DNA of 9,686 nucleotides, from NCBI GenBank assembly GCA_036522155.1, contig DATDGI010000297.1, forward strand, positions 1 through 9,686, given 5' to 3'. Under the pieces are notes generated by a model. That model searched no databases and had not been told where the DNA came from. It saw only the letters and a list, made by a program, of their open reading frames with translations. Position 1 is the first letter of the stretch. Every line of letters begins with the position of its first letter. Made by a program: the position numbers and the translations under genes. Shown here one piece after another: positions 1 to 6,555 of the stretch. This DNA comes from UBA9676 sp036522155 (lineage in GTDB: Bacteria > Actinomycetota > Actinomycetes > Streptosporangiales > Streptosporangiaceae).

Positions 1-1
1 C

Positions 2-247
2 CTCGGCCTGCTCGACATGACGCCCTACGGCCGCCGCGAGGCGTGGGAGGACAACCCCGAGGGCTGGCCCGAGGCCCCTCAGGCCGACTCGCCGGTCGGT
101 GGGCATGGCTCGCCGATCTGCTGGTACTGGCGCTCGGACGCGGACGGGAACGCCACCTGGGGCCCGACCAGCCGCCCCGTGCCGCAGTGGACCCGCTCCG
201 GCGCGACCCCAGTGGAGACCCTCGGCCGGCACGGCCACCACCACTGA
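2..247 (+). CDS. C-terminal part of an unrecognised protein (5' end outside window)
   Basis: An open frame runs in from the left edge without a stop and ends at TGA 245-247, giving 81 visible codons. Nearly every codon ends in G or C, which supports real coding in a high-GC genome. The first ATG in view is at 17, but the codons before it show the same bias, so the gene probably starts upstream of the window. The protein is rich in Trp, Pro, Gly and Asp, contains a CWYW patch and ends in GRHGHHH. I see no known domain, membrane segment or signal peptide. The histidine-rich tail could bind metal, but that is only a guess. Real coding sequence is fairly likely; function unknown. Confidence 0.55.
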   Translation, partial: LGLLDMTPYGRREAWEDNPEGWPEAPQADSPVGGHGSPICWYWRSDADGNATWGPTSRPVPQWTRSGATPVETLGRHGHHH

Positions 248-386
248 CGGGCCTTCGTCGAAGTCTGCCTGGCGCATGCTGGCGCGCATGGCGTCGGCGG
301 GCTGGGGCCCCATGGGCTAGGTGCTGGCGCGATAGCGAGAGCAGGCCTGCGAGAATTTCGGATCCATAACGGAACGACCTCAGATT

Positions 387-415
387 CCCGGGGCCTGCCC
401 GGGCCGGGCCAGGAG
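387..415 (+). promoter_or_regulatory. 5' hairpin and Shine-Dalgarno of the TMADH-like gene
   Basis: Two copies of CCGGG flanked by C (CCCGGG at 387-392 and 398-403) can pair as a 6-bp hairpin with a 5-base loop. A Shine-Dalgarno AGGAG lies at 411-415, seven bases before the ATG at 423, and fixes that start. The hairpin could affect initiation, but such GC-rich hairpins arise easily in this composition. I could not pick out a convincing -10/-35 pair in 248-386. That stretch otherwise shows only a 10-bp palindrome, GCAGGCCTGC, at 341-350. Confidence 0.35.
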
Positions 416-422
416 CGACCTC

Positions 423-2504
423 ATGGACGCCAGGCATGCCATCTTGTTCGAGCCGGTCAGGATCGGCCCGAAGACACTGCCCAACCGGTTCTACCAGGTG
501 CCGCACGCGTCGGGGTTCGGCTCGGGTAAGCCCAGGACGCAGGCGGCGTTTCGCGCTGTTAAGGCCGAGGGCGGCTGGGGCGGGGTGTGTGTGGAGTACG
601 CTCCTGTCTCCCGCGACTCCGACGAGATCCCAGCGATCGCCGCGGACATCTGGGACGACCGTGATGCCCGCGCGCTGGGGCTGACCGCCGAGGCGATCCA
701 TGCCCATGGGTCGCTGGCCGGGCTGGAGCTGTATCACGGCGGCTGGTCCAGCCCCAACGGCAGCTCCCGGGCCGTCCGGCTGGCCCCGAGCCAGGTCACC
801 TCCACGGTGCAGTGGGGCGGGCTGGCCAAGGAGATGGACGCCGCCGACATCGCCCGCGTCCAGCGGGACTGGGCGCGGGCCGCCCGGCACGCCGCCGATG
901 TCGGCTTCGACATCGTCTACGTGTACGGGGCGCACGGCTACCTGATGACCCAGTTCCTCTCGGCCCACGCCAACCGGCGGACCGATGGCTACGGCGGCAG
1001 CCTGGCGAACCGGGGCCGGTTCTGGATGGAAACCCTGGCCGCGGTGCGAGAAGAGGTGGGCGGCGAGTGTGCGATCGCCACCAGGATCGCCGTGCACGGC
1101 GACTCCGGGGTGCCAGGGGCGGAAGGGCTCCCCGGCATTCACGCCGACGAGATGCTGGCCCTGGTGAAGATGGCCGATGACCTGGTGGACCTGTGGGATG
1201 TGACTGTGGGCTCGTGGCCGGAGGATTCGGGCACTTCCCGGTACTACCCGGAGGGGCACGAGCGGCCGTGGGCGCACCGGGTCAGGGAAGCCACCGCCAA
1301 GCCGGTGGTCGCGGTCGGCCGGTACAGCAGCCCGGACCTGATGGCGGAGGTGATCCGGTCGGGCGCGGTAGACCTGATCGGCTCGGCCCGGCAGGCGATC
1401 GCCGATCCGTTCCTGCCCCGCAAGATCGCGGAGGGGCGGCTGGACGAGATCCGCGAGTGCACCGGATCCAACATGTGCATCCTGCGGGAGGAAACCTTCA
1501 ACCACGTCGGCTGCGTGCAGAACGCCACCGCGGGGGAGGAGTACCGTCGCGCCTGGCACCCCGAGCTGTTCCCGCCCGCGGCCGAGCCCGATAGGTCCGC
1601 TCTCATCGTGGGCGCCGGGCCTGCGGGCATGGAATGCGCGGTCGTGCTCGGCAAGCGCGGTTTCACCGCGGTGCACCTGGTGGAGGCCGAGCCGGAGATC
1701 GGTGGCAGGTTGCGCTGGACGAGGCGGCTGCCCACGCTCGGCGACTGGGGGCGGATCATCGACTGGCGCGCGCTCCAGCTGGCCAAGCTGCCCGGCGTGG
1801 AGGTGATCACCGGGCACCTGCTGACCACGGCGGAGGTCCTGGAGTACGGCGCGGAGCTCGTCGTGATCGCCACCGGCTCAGGGTGGCGCGGCGACGGCGT
1901 CCAGCCTGGCTACCCTGACCCGATGCCAGGGGCGAACCCGGGCCTGCCGCACGTACTCACCCCGGAACAGGCCTGCGCGGGCAAACGCCCGCCTGGGCCG
2001 CGGGTCGTGGTGTACGACACCGACGGCTACTACGTCGCGTCCGGGGTGGCTGAGATGCTGGCTGCCGACGGGTTCACGGTGACCGTGGTGACCACGTTTG
2101 ACGTTCTCTCGCCGGTCAGCGACGAGACTCTGGAGGGTGACATGCTCCGCGCCCACCTCCACCGGGCAGGAGTGAGTGTCCGCCATGCGACGACCATCAC
2201 CGGAGTCAGCGCCGGGTCGGTCACGGGCCATGACCGCTACGGCGAGCCCTGGTCCGCGGCCTGCGACGGGGTCGTGCTCGTCACCCAGCAGGCCTCCCAG
2301 GACACCCTGTACCGCGAACTGGCCGGCGACGAGGCGGCACTCATGGCCGCCGGGATACGCGGGCTCTACCGCATAGGCGACGCAGTCGCACCACGGATGA
2401 TCTCGGAGGCGATCTTCGACGGGCACCGGCTCGCGCGCGAAATCGATGAGAAAGACCCAGGCCAGCCGGCCCCGTACCGGCGGGAACGAGCAGATCTCGC
2501 GTAG
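423..2504 (+). CDS. Trimethylamine dehydrogenase-like FMN/FAD/iron-sulfur oxidoreductase
   Basis: A 693-residue protein aligning over its whole length with trimethylamine dehydrogenase (about 730 aa) and 2,4-dienoyl-CoA reductase. An N-terminal Old Yellow Enzyme-type FMN barrel (about 1-340) is followed by an iron-sulfur segment (346-364) and a nucleotide-binding half with VGAGPAG (396-402) and a C-terminal IGDAVAPR motif. Compared from memory with TMADH, it retains equivalents of Tyr60 (Y59), Tyr169/His172/Tyr174 (Y168, H171, Y173), the active-site Arg (R221), Trp264 and Asp267 (W265, D268). The flavinylating Cys30 is Ala29, so FMN should be bound non-covalently. One cluster cysteine is Ser349 (C346, S349, C352, C364), and Trp355 of the substrate bowl is Glu356. 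The likely role is cytoplasmic oxidation of an amine or other small substrate, with electrons passed to ETF or another carrier. The substrate cannot be named, and the changed pocket argues against trimethylamine. It has its own Shine-Dalgarno and no obvious operon partner. Confidence 0.88.
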   Translation: MDARHAILFEPVRIGPKTLPNRFYQVPHASGFGSGKPRTQAAFRAVKAEGGWGGVCVEYAPVSRDSDEIPAIAADIWDDRDARALGLTAEAIHAHGSLAGLELYHGGWSSPNGSSRAVRLAPSQVTSTVQWGGLAKEMDAADIARVQRDWARAARHAADVGFDIVYVYGAHGYLMTQFLSAHANRRTDGYGGSLANRGRFWMETLAAVREEVGGECAIATRIAVHGDSGVPGAEGLPGIHADEMLALVKMADDLVDLWDVTVGSWPEDSGTSRYYPEGHERPWAHRVREATAKPVVAVGRYSSPDLMAEVIRSGAVDLIGSARQAIADPFLPRKIAEGRLDEIRECTGSNMCILREETFNHVGCVQNATAGEEYRRAWHPELFPPAAEPDRSALIVGAGPAGMECAVVLGKRGFTAVHLVEAEPEIGGRLRWTRRLPTLGDWGRIIDWRALQLAKLPGVEVITGHLLTTAEVLEYGAELVVIATGSGWRGDGVQPGYPDPMPGANPGLPHVLTPEQACAGKRPPGPRVVVYDTDGYYVASGVAEMLAADGFTVTVVTTFDVLSPVSDETLEGDMLRAHLHRAGVSVRHATTITGVSAGSVTGHDRYGEPWSAACDGVVLVTQQASQDTLYRELAGDEAALMAAGIRGLYRIGDAVAPRMISEAIFDGHRLAREIDEKDPGQPAPYRRERADLA

Positions 2505-2523
2505 GCGGGTACCGGATCTTGGT

Positions 2524-2586
2524 GACGCGGGGCTTCCCGCTTCGTCTGCGGTCGGTCACAACTCTGCTGAGACCGCTGGTCAGACG
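2524..2586 (+). terminator. Possible terminator structures after the TMADH-like gene
   Basis: Twenty-two bases after the stop codon, GCGGG (2527-2531) pairs with CCCGC (2536-2540) around a GCTT loop. A second, larger inverted repeat follows: CGTCTGCGGTC (2543-2553) against GACCG (2571-2575) and CAGACG (2581-2586), with five unpaired bases (2576-2580) between the two right-hand blocks. There is no T tract, as is common in actinobacteria. Either could end transcription of the upstream gene. The second may instead be part of the recombination junction described next. Confidence 0.35.
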
Positions 2587-2627
2587 CTTAGCCACGAATC
2601 TGGCGAGCTGCCGAGGAGATAGCGAGC

Positions 2628-2653
2628 GGTTCAAGTCCCCCCTCGGACTCCCA
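2628..2653 (+). other. tRNA-Leu 3'-end fragment (possible attachment-site scar)
   Basis: The stretch GGTTCAAGTCCCCCCTCGG (2628-2646) matches, from memory, the T-loop, T-stem and acceptor 3' strand of bacterial tRNA-Leu genes. It is followed by ACTCCCA, close to the usual ending plus CCA. The 5' acceptor strand that should pair with it (GTCCGAG) is not found upstream and no cloverleaf forms, so this is not a complete tRNA. A short D-arm-like string, GGTCAGACGC (2578-2587), might be a further decayed piece. CCGAGG (2611-2616) can pair with CCTCGG (2641-2646). Integrative elements commonly insert in tRNA 3' ends and leave such fragments, so an att scar is the favoured reading. No integrase is in view. 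It sits in the gene-free stretch 2505-2907. Confidence 0.45.
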
Positions 2654-2738
2654 TGAGCGGCCGTTCCGGCACGCTAAGCCTTCACCCGGGTCCGGCTCTC
2701 CAGACGCGGGCGCTCTTGTTCCCGCTCGTCCTCCCTTC

Positions 2739-2882
2739 TTACTTACTGCCGGATGCAGAGTGCCAGCGTCGTCGGCCGACGGCGACGCTCACGGCTTGGC
2801 CCGTGTCTGCCTGCAGGGTGTGGTTCTGCGGATCGAAGGTGAGCGAGTACCCGGCGGCGCTCAACGCCTGGCCGACGCGCGA
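2739..2882 (-). pseudogene. Unrecognised 3' gene remnant
   Basis: On the minus strand a frame stays open from after a stop at 2883-2885 to TAA at 2739-2741, 47 codons in all. Almost all of its codons end in G or C. It reads roughly VGQALSAAGYSLTFDP, then QNHTLQADTGQAVSVAVG, and ends WHSASGSK. It contains no ATG or GTG start; the only possible start is TTG at 2864, without a clear Shine-Dalgarno. The codon bias and the lack of a start suggest the 3' end of a gene whose 5' part was lost when the neighbouring toxin-antitoxin module arrived. I do not recognise the family. The rest of 2654-2738 shows nothing I can interpret. Confidence 0.35.
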
Positions 2883-2907
2883 CTATAGGATTTGCTATAG
2901 TTCCGGT
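2882..2907 (+). promoter_or_regulatory. higBA promoter with inverted-repeat operator
   Basis: A perfect inverted repeat, ACTATAG (2882-2888), six bases, then CTATAGT (2895-2901), overlaps a strong -10 box TATAGT (2896-2901). Six bases separate the -10 from the GTG at 2908, so the mRNA should be leaderless. No good -35 is seen. The layout resembles the ATATAGG-N6-CCTATAT operator reported for a mycobacterial HigA antitoxin, as I recall it. It is therefore the likely autoregulatory binding site of the antitoxin encoded at 3286. The symmetry also places a TATAGT on the minus strand. Confidence 0.7.
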
Positions 2908-3289
2908 GTGGGTGATTGGGACATCTACATGACCAGCGAGGTCGCCGCCTGGCTGGAACACCTTCAGGCCAGCGACGCCAAGACCGCCGACCTGGCAGAC
3001 GACGCGATCTACGCGCTCAGCCGCTCCGGGCCTGCGCTTGGGCGGCCGCTCGTTGACACGATCACCGGCTCAAAGATCAAGAACTTGAAGGGAGTTACGC
3101 CCTGGCTCCAGCGGCACTAGCGAGATCCGCATCCTGTTCGTGTTCGACCCCTGGCGTTCGGCGATCCTGCTGGTCGCGGGCGACAAGTCGGGGAAGTGGA
3201 ACCGGTGGTACGCCGAGGCTATCCCGCACGCTGAACAGCTTTATGAGATCTACCTGAAGGAACGGGCGGAAGAGGAGGACGGGCGATGA
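2908..3289 (+). pseudogene. higB: HigB-like (phage Gp49-like, RelE fold) toxin, frameshifted
   Basis: Starting at GTG 2908, the frame reads MGDWDIYMTSEV and then GRPLVDTITGSKIKNLK (residues 45-61), typical of the Gp49-like HigB toxins (DUF891 / PF05973). It then runs into TAG at 3118-3120 after 70 codons. Omitting one G from the GGG at 3090-3092 restores the family sequence: ELRPGSSGTSEIRILF, then AILLVAGDKSGKWNRWY, ending at TGA 3287-3289. The repaired protein has 126 residues, a normal family length. HigB toxins are ribosome-dependent mRNA endonucleases of the cytoplasm. The uncorrected 70-residue product lacks the C-terminal half of the RelE fold and should be inactive. The repaired reading frame overlaps the antitoxin start by four bases (ATGA). 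The break could be a true inactivation, a sequencing or assembly error in a G run, or, less likely, a programmed shift. Confidence 0.85.
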
Positions 3290-3609
3290 GCACATACACC
3301 AAGTGGGATCGCGCCGCCTACATCGATCGGGCTGGCGGCGAAGAGGAAGCGGAGCGCCGACGTAAGGCGCTGATGGCCCGCCAGAGCGGTTACCGGCTGG
3401 CCGGAGAACGCAAGCGCCGCGGTCTGACCCAGGCTCAACTCGCTCGGGCGATGCGGGTTTCTCCTGGCCGGGTGTCCCAGATCGAGCGCGGCGAACTGGC
3501 CACCATCGACGCGGTCGCCCGCTATGTCGAAGCACTCGGTGGCCGCCTCGACCTCATCGCCAGTTTCGGCGACCACAGCCTCACCATCGCCACCACCGAA
3601 GCAGCATGA
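3286..3609 (+). CDS. higA: HigA-like XRE-family antitoxin
   Basis: A 107-residue protein with a Cro/C1-type helix-turn-helix at about 37-90: YRLAGERKRRGLTQAQLA, then RVSQIERGE, then a family-typical LGGRLDLIASFGD tail. A strong Shine-Dalgarno AGGAGG (3273-3278) lies seven bases before the ATG. The start overlaps the stop of the repaired toxin frame, the usual toxin-first HigBA order. It should neutralise HigB by direct binding and repress the promoter at 2882-2907. Because the toxin frame now stops at 3120, translational coupling is probably lost, and the gene would rely on its own Shine-Dalgarno. An intact antitoxin beside a broken toxin may survive as a solo regulator or protect against a related toxin elsewhere. 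The assignment to the HigA group is firm. Confidence 0.9.
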   Translation: MSTYTKWDRAAYIDRAGGEEEAERRRKALMARQSGYRLAGERKRRGLTQAQLARAMRVSPGRVSQIERGELATIDAVARYVEALGGRLDLIASFGDHSLTIATTEAA

Positions 3610-3758
3610 CCCCTGCCGGCCTGGCGAACTGCCACACCGGGCACTGAGCCGAGAGCCTGACGCGAGCCACACCTCCCGTGGCACATGCCCGCGATTCCAT
3701 TGGCAGGGCCGCCGGCGTACCGACTGGCAACAGGCCGCGGCCTGGATGGGTGACGGGC

Positions 3759-3770
3759 GATACTGGGCAG
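3759..3770 (+). promoter_or_regulatory. Leaderless promoter of the methyltransferase gene
   Basis: A -10-like hexamer GATACT (3759-3764) is followed by six bases and the ATG at 3771. This is the same spacing as at 2908, 7281 and 9323. No Shine-Dalgarno precedes this ATG and no clear -35 is visible. The arrangement supports 3771 as the start instead of the longer in-frame ATG at 3678. Confidence 0.5.
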
Positions 3771-4439
3771 ATGAGTGAGCACGCTCACGGCGCTGACCGC
3801 GTGTTCGGCGAGGCTTTCTGGGACGAGCGGTACCGGTCCGCAGCGAGGGTCTGGAGCGGCAGCCCGAACCCGCAGCTGGTCGCCGAAGTGGCCGGCAGGC
3901 CGCTGGGCCGGGCGCTGGATGTGGGGTGCGGAGAGGGGGCCGACGCCATCTGGCTGGCCCGGCGGGGATGGACGGTGGTAGCGGCCGATATCTCCGGCGT
4001 CGCTCTGGAACGGGCCGCCCAGCATGCCCGCGAAACCGATCCTGAAGCGGCCGCACGCATCGAGTGGCGGCAGGCAGATCTGCTCGCCCAGGCGCCCGAG
4101 CCGGGCGGTTTCGACTTGGTCTCGGCGCAGTTCTTGCAGTTGCCCCCGGAGCCGCGAACCTCGCTGTTTGCCGCGCTGGCCGCGGCGGTCCGCGACGGTG
4201 GCATGCTGCTTGTGGTCGGCCACCACCCCTCTGACCTGGCTACGGGCGTCCCCCGTCCGCCGATGCCCGAACTGTTCTACACCCCCGATGAGATCGCCGG
4301 GCTGCTCGACGGCTCGTGGGCGATCAGTGCCTGCGACGTGCGTCCCCGTCCAGCCAGCACGCCCGACGGCGCCGACGTCACCATCCACGACACGGTCCTG
4401 GCCGCCACCAGGCAAGGAGCCGCACACCCACCGCCCTGA
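3771..4439 (+). CDS. Class I SAM-dependent methyltransferase
   Basis: A 222-residue protein with the Rossmann-type methyltransferase core. Motif I, LDVGCGEGAD (49-58), binds S-adenosylmethionine, the acidic residue of VAADIS (D73) contacts the ribose, and FDLVSAQFLQLP (114-125) is the post-core motif. The opening FWDERYRS, then VWSGSPNPQLV, is common in a group of actinobacterial methyltransferases of unknown substrate related to the TehB and thiopurine type. It is soluble, with no signal peptide. I chose ATG 3771 because a leaderless promoter sits just upstream and homology begins there. A longer reading from 3678 would add 31 residues with no domain. The gene stands alone, converging on the ligase gene 65 bases away. 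The acceptor substrate cannot be predicted. Confidence 0.85.
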   Translation: MSEHAHGADRVFGEAFWDERYRSAARVWSGSPNPQLVAEVAGRPLGRALDVGCGEGADAIWLARRGWTVVAADISGVALERAAQHARETDPEAAARIEWRQADLLAQAPEPGGFDLVSAQFLQLPPEPRTSLFAALAAAVRDGGMLLVVGHHPSDLATGVPRPPMPELFYTPDEIAGLLDGSWAISACDVRPRPASTPDGADVTIHDTVLAATRQGAAHPPP

Positions 4440-4484
4440 CGCCCTGCGCGCGCGAGATCAACTCCCTCCGTCGGTGAGGAGGTA

Positions 4485-4500
4485 GCGGTGACGTCACCGC
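4485..4500. repeat. Perfect 16-bp palindrome between convergent genes
   Basis: GCGGTGACGTCACCGC is fully self-complementary with no loop. It lies in the 65-base gap between the convergent methyltransferase and ligase genes. A palindrome without a loop folds poorly as RNA, so a dimeric protein-binding site fits better than a simple terminator. A bidirectional terminator role is still possible. No second copy was noticed in the window. Confidence 0.5.
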
Positions 4501-4504
4501 CCCT

Positions 4505-5917
4505 TCAGGAGCCCGCCTCCCCGGGCCGGGCGAGATGTTCGCGGATGGGTATGAAGCGGCTGACCTTTCCGGTCCTGGGGTCACGGGTGATCCCCTCGGC
4601 TAGCCGGATGCTGACCAGTGGCTCGGTGAGCCCAGCCTGGCGCAGGGCGTGCTCCAGCCGCTTGGCCAGCGCTGTGGTGGCCAGGTGCCCGTCGGCGACG
4701 CAGGCAACATCGATGCCGCTTTCGGTCTGACCGACCTGGTACTCGACGACCGCGCCCTCACTGGCCAGGACGCTGCGGATCACGTGCGGGTGGACGGTCA
4801 CGCTGCCGTACCGGAACACGTCATCGGCTCGCCCCTCGACGCTGGCGCGCATCCAGCCAGCCGCCGGTGCGCCCTCCGGCCTGATGAACCGGTCGGTGAG
4901 CTCGTAGCGCAGCAGCGGCTGGGTCAGGTTGTGCAGGTTAGTGACCAGTACCTTGGCCGATGGCACCCCGGACGGTGCCGGGTTGCTGTCGTCGTCGACC
5001 AGCTCGGCCAGGCACATATCGCTGGCGAAACTGATGACGGACGCCCCGGGCTCGCTATGGCCGACGAGTCCCTCGGTGGACACGAACGAGTCAACCACCG
5101 GCACCGCGAATGCCCGTTCGATGAGAGCACGGTCGGCCGCGGTAAGCACTTCGGACATCGATGTCACCGACCGCGGGGCGATGCTGAGCCGCCCGGCCAG
5201 CTGCTCGCGGGCTAGTTCGGCCAGCTTGGTCGCGTAGGCGAGCAGGGCAGGCGGCTGGGCGGCATTGAGCCGGGCGACGATCTCAGGCGTCGGCAGCGTC
5301 GCCGGGGCCGGGATGAGCCGGACCGGCGGCCCAGTGGCGACGGCGGCACCGAAGCCGCTGGAGTGAACGGGCGAGGCCGCGGCGACGATGGCCAGTACCA
5401 GGCCCTGCCCCGGCGGCGCGCCCGCGGCCAGCATCCGGGCGTATCCTCGCCGGACGATTGAGGCGACAAGATCCGTAAACTCGCCGATCGTCTGCACGAC
5501 GACGCCCCGCAACCCCGAGCTGCCACCCGAGGCCAGGCACACGTACTCATCCAGGAGCAGGCTGGGGGTGTGCACAGAGGCGGCCAGGTGCTGCTCGACC
5601 AGGCGGCGGCCCAGTCGGCGGTCGGTGACGACGTCATCAAACTCGGCCATCATCTGGTTCTTGGTCATCACCGGCAGCCGGGCCAGGTCCCCGGGCTCGA
5701 ACCGGCTCAGATCCAGCCCGCGCAGGCGGCGGGCGTGGAACGGGGAGTACTCGGCCGCATAGGCCAGCAGCATCCGCAGCCGCTCTCGCTGATGGGCGGC
5801 CAGCTCAGTGGCGTCCCAGTCAAGCCTCCCGGTGTGCTGGGCAAGACGCCAGGTCAGCTCGGCGGACACTCTGGCCGGCAGGGAGGCGTGCCGCGCGGGC
5901 GCGGTTGCCGCGGTCAT
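4505..5917 (-). CDS. PaaK-like adenylate-forming acyl-CoA ligase
   Basis: A 470-residue protein of the phenylacetate-CoA ligase branch of adenylate-forming enzymes (PaaK is about 430-440 aa). The motifs appear in order. The phosphate-binding loop SGGSSGLRG is at 130-138, and the core turn FVSTEG at 278-283. LLRYELTDRF is at 335-344, and the hinge EGRADDVFRYG at 361-371. The C-terminal DPRTGKVSRF (446-455) carries the likely catalytic lysine K451. All key elements are present, so it should be active, forming an acyl-AMP from a carboxylic acid and ATP and probably transferring it to CoA. The start overlaps the stop of the TetR gene by four bases (ATGA) with only a weak Shine-Dalgarno, indicating translational coupling and joint regulation. 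The acid is unknown; an aromatic or lipophilic acid is plausible. No other phenylacetate-pathway gene is present, so calling it PaaK itself is not justified. Confidence 0.85.
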   Translation of the reverse strand: MTAATAPARHASLPARVSAELTWRLAQHTGRLDWDATELAAHQRERLRMLLAYAAEYSPFHARRLRGLDLSRFEPGDLARLPVMTKNQMMAEFDDVVTDRRLGRRLVEQHLAASVHTPSLLLDEYVCLASGGSSGLRGVVVQTIGEFTDLVASIVRRGYARMLAAGAPPGQGLVLAIVAAASPVHSSGFGAAVATGPPVRLIPAPATLPTPEIVARLNAAQPPALLAYATKLAELAREQLAGRLSIAPRSVTSMSEVLTAADRALIERAFAVPVVDSFVSTEGLVGHSEPGASVISFASDMCLAELVDDDSNPAPSGVPSAKVLVTNLHNLTQPLLRYELTDRFIRPEGAPAAGWMRASVEGRADDVFRYGSVTVHPHVIRSVLASEGAVVEYQVGQTESGIDVACVADGHLATTALAKRLEHALRQAGLTEPLVSIRLAEGITRDPRTGKVSRFIPIREHLARPGEAGS

Positions 5918-6549
5918 GGCTGGACCGATCCCGCTGCCGGAACCGGTGCCGACGGCCGGACCAGCGGCTCGAGCACCTGGAGCAGCTGCGCCGCCATCTG
6001 GCGGCCGCCGAGCGCGTCCGGGTTGGCAGCTTGCTCAAGCGCGGCGCCGGTGCTGAGGGTCAGCGCCAGCTCGGCCAGCCGGTGCGGCGGGACCGCGGGC
6101 GCTTGCCCGCTCCGCTCGCAGACCCTGGTCAGCACGCCGGCCAGCGCATCCACGGTTCGGGCGTGGGCCTCCGCGTACCGGCGGCTGAGCCCGGCATCCC
6201 GCGCGGCATGCACCCGGAACTCGATCACCAGCAGCTGCCAGCCGGGGGTGGCCTGGTCACCGCGGCCGAAGTGGTCGAGCAGGGCCAGCAGGTCACCGTC
6301 GGGCAGCGACTCGGCAAACCTGGCATGATCTGCGGCCCGTTCCTGAATCCTGGCTTCCAGCAGGGCCAGGAACAGGTCGGCCTTGCTCTCGAACTGCGAG
6401 TACACGACACCCTTGGAGAAGCCCGCATCATCGGCGATCTGCTCCAGCGTCGCGCCATGGTAGCCGCGGGCCAGGAAGACCCGGCGGGCGGCTGCCAGTA
6501 CCAGCGCTCGGTTACGTTCGGCCTGTTCGGCACGGTTCAAACGCTTCAT
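5914..6549 (-). CDS. TetR/AcrR-family transcriptional repressor
   Basis: A 211-residue protein starting MKRLNRAEQAERNRAL. Its N-terminal TetR helix-turn-helix spans about 14-60: LAAARRVFLARGYHGATL, then EQIADDAGFSKGVVYSQF, then ESKADLF. The C-terminal helical ligand domain (60-211) is not recognisable further. An in-frame ATG thirteen codons upstream (6588) exists, but that stretch is AT-rich promoter DNA holding a palindrome, so ATG at 6549 is preferred. It is the first gene of a two-gene unit with the ligase and probably represses it. A likely inducer is the acid or the CoA-ester made by the ligase, inferred from position only. Autoregulation is suggested by the operator-like palindrome directly upstream. 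Confidence 0.9.
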   Translation of the reverse strand: MKRLNRAEQAERNRALVLAAARRVFLARGYHGATLEQIADDAGFSKGVVYSQFESKADLFLALLEARIQERAADHARFAESLPDGDLLALLDHFGRGDQATPGWQLLVIEFRVHAARDAGLSRRYAEAHARTVDALAGVLTRVCERSGQAPAVPPHRLAELALTLSTGAALEQAANPDALGGRQMAAQLLQVLEPLVRPSAPVPAAGSVQP

Positions 6550-6555
6550 AACTTC

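Noticed and set aside
1244..1873. Long minus-strand frame inside the TMADH-like gene
   Set aside because: It is antisense to a well-supported coding region; long antisense frames are expected in high-GC genes, and the product is Ser/Arg/Pro-rich without a domain.
2560..2653. Complete tRNA gene
   Set aside because: The T-loop is convincing, but no matching 5' acceptor strand, D-stem or seven-base anticodon loop could be folded.
2653..2907. N-terminal extension of the toxin from ATG 2653
   Set aside because: The extension shows no codon bias or homology and crosses the promoter and operator; the toxin family sequence begins at GTG 2908.
3678..3770. Longer methyltransferase from ATG 3678
   Set aside because: The extra 31 residues show no family similarity, and a leaderless promoter lies directly before ATG 3771.
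3522..4427. Long minus-strand frame over the antitoxin end and methyltransferase
   Set aside because: It is antisense to two well-supported genes, with a low-complexity product lacking motifs.
4488..4730. Plus-strand frame starting GTG 4488 behind a good AGGAGG (4477-4482)
   Set aside because: It lies antisense to the ligase gene, whose codon bias and motifs are clear. The product has no recognisable domain, and the Shine-Dalgarno match is short enough to be chance.
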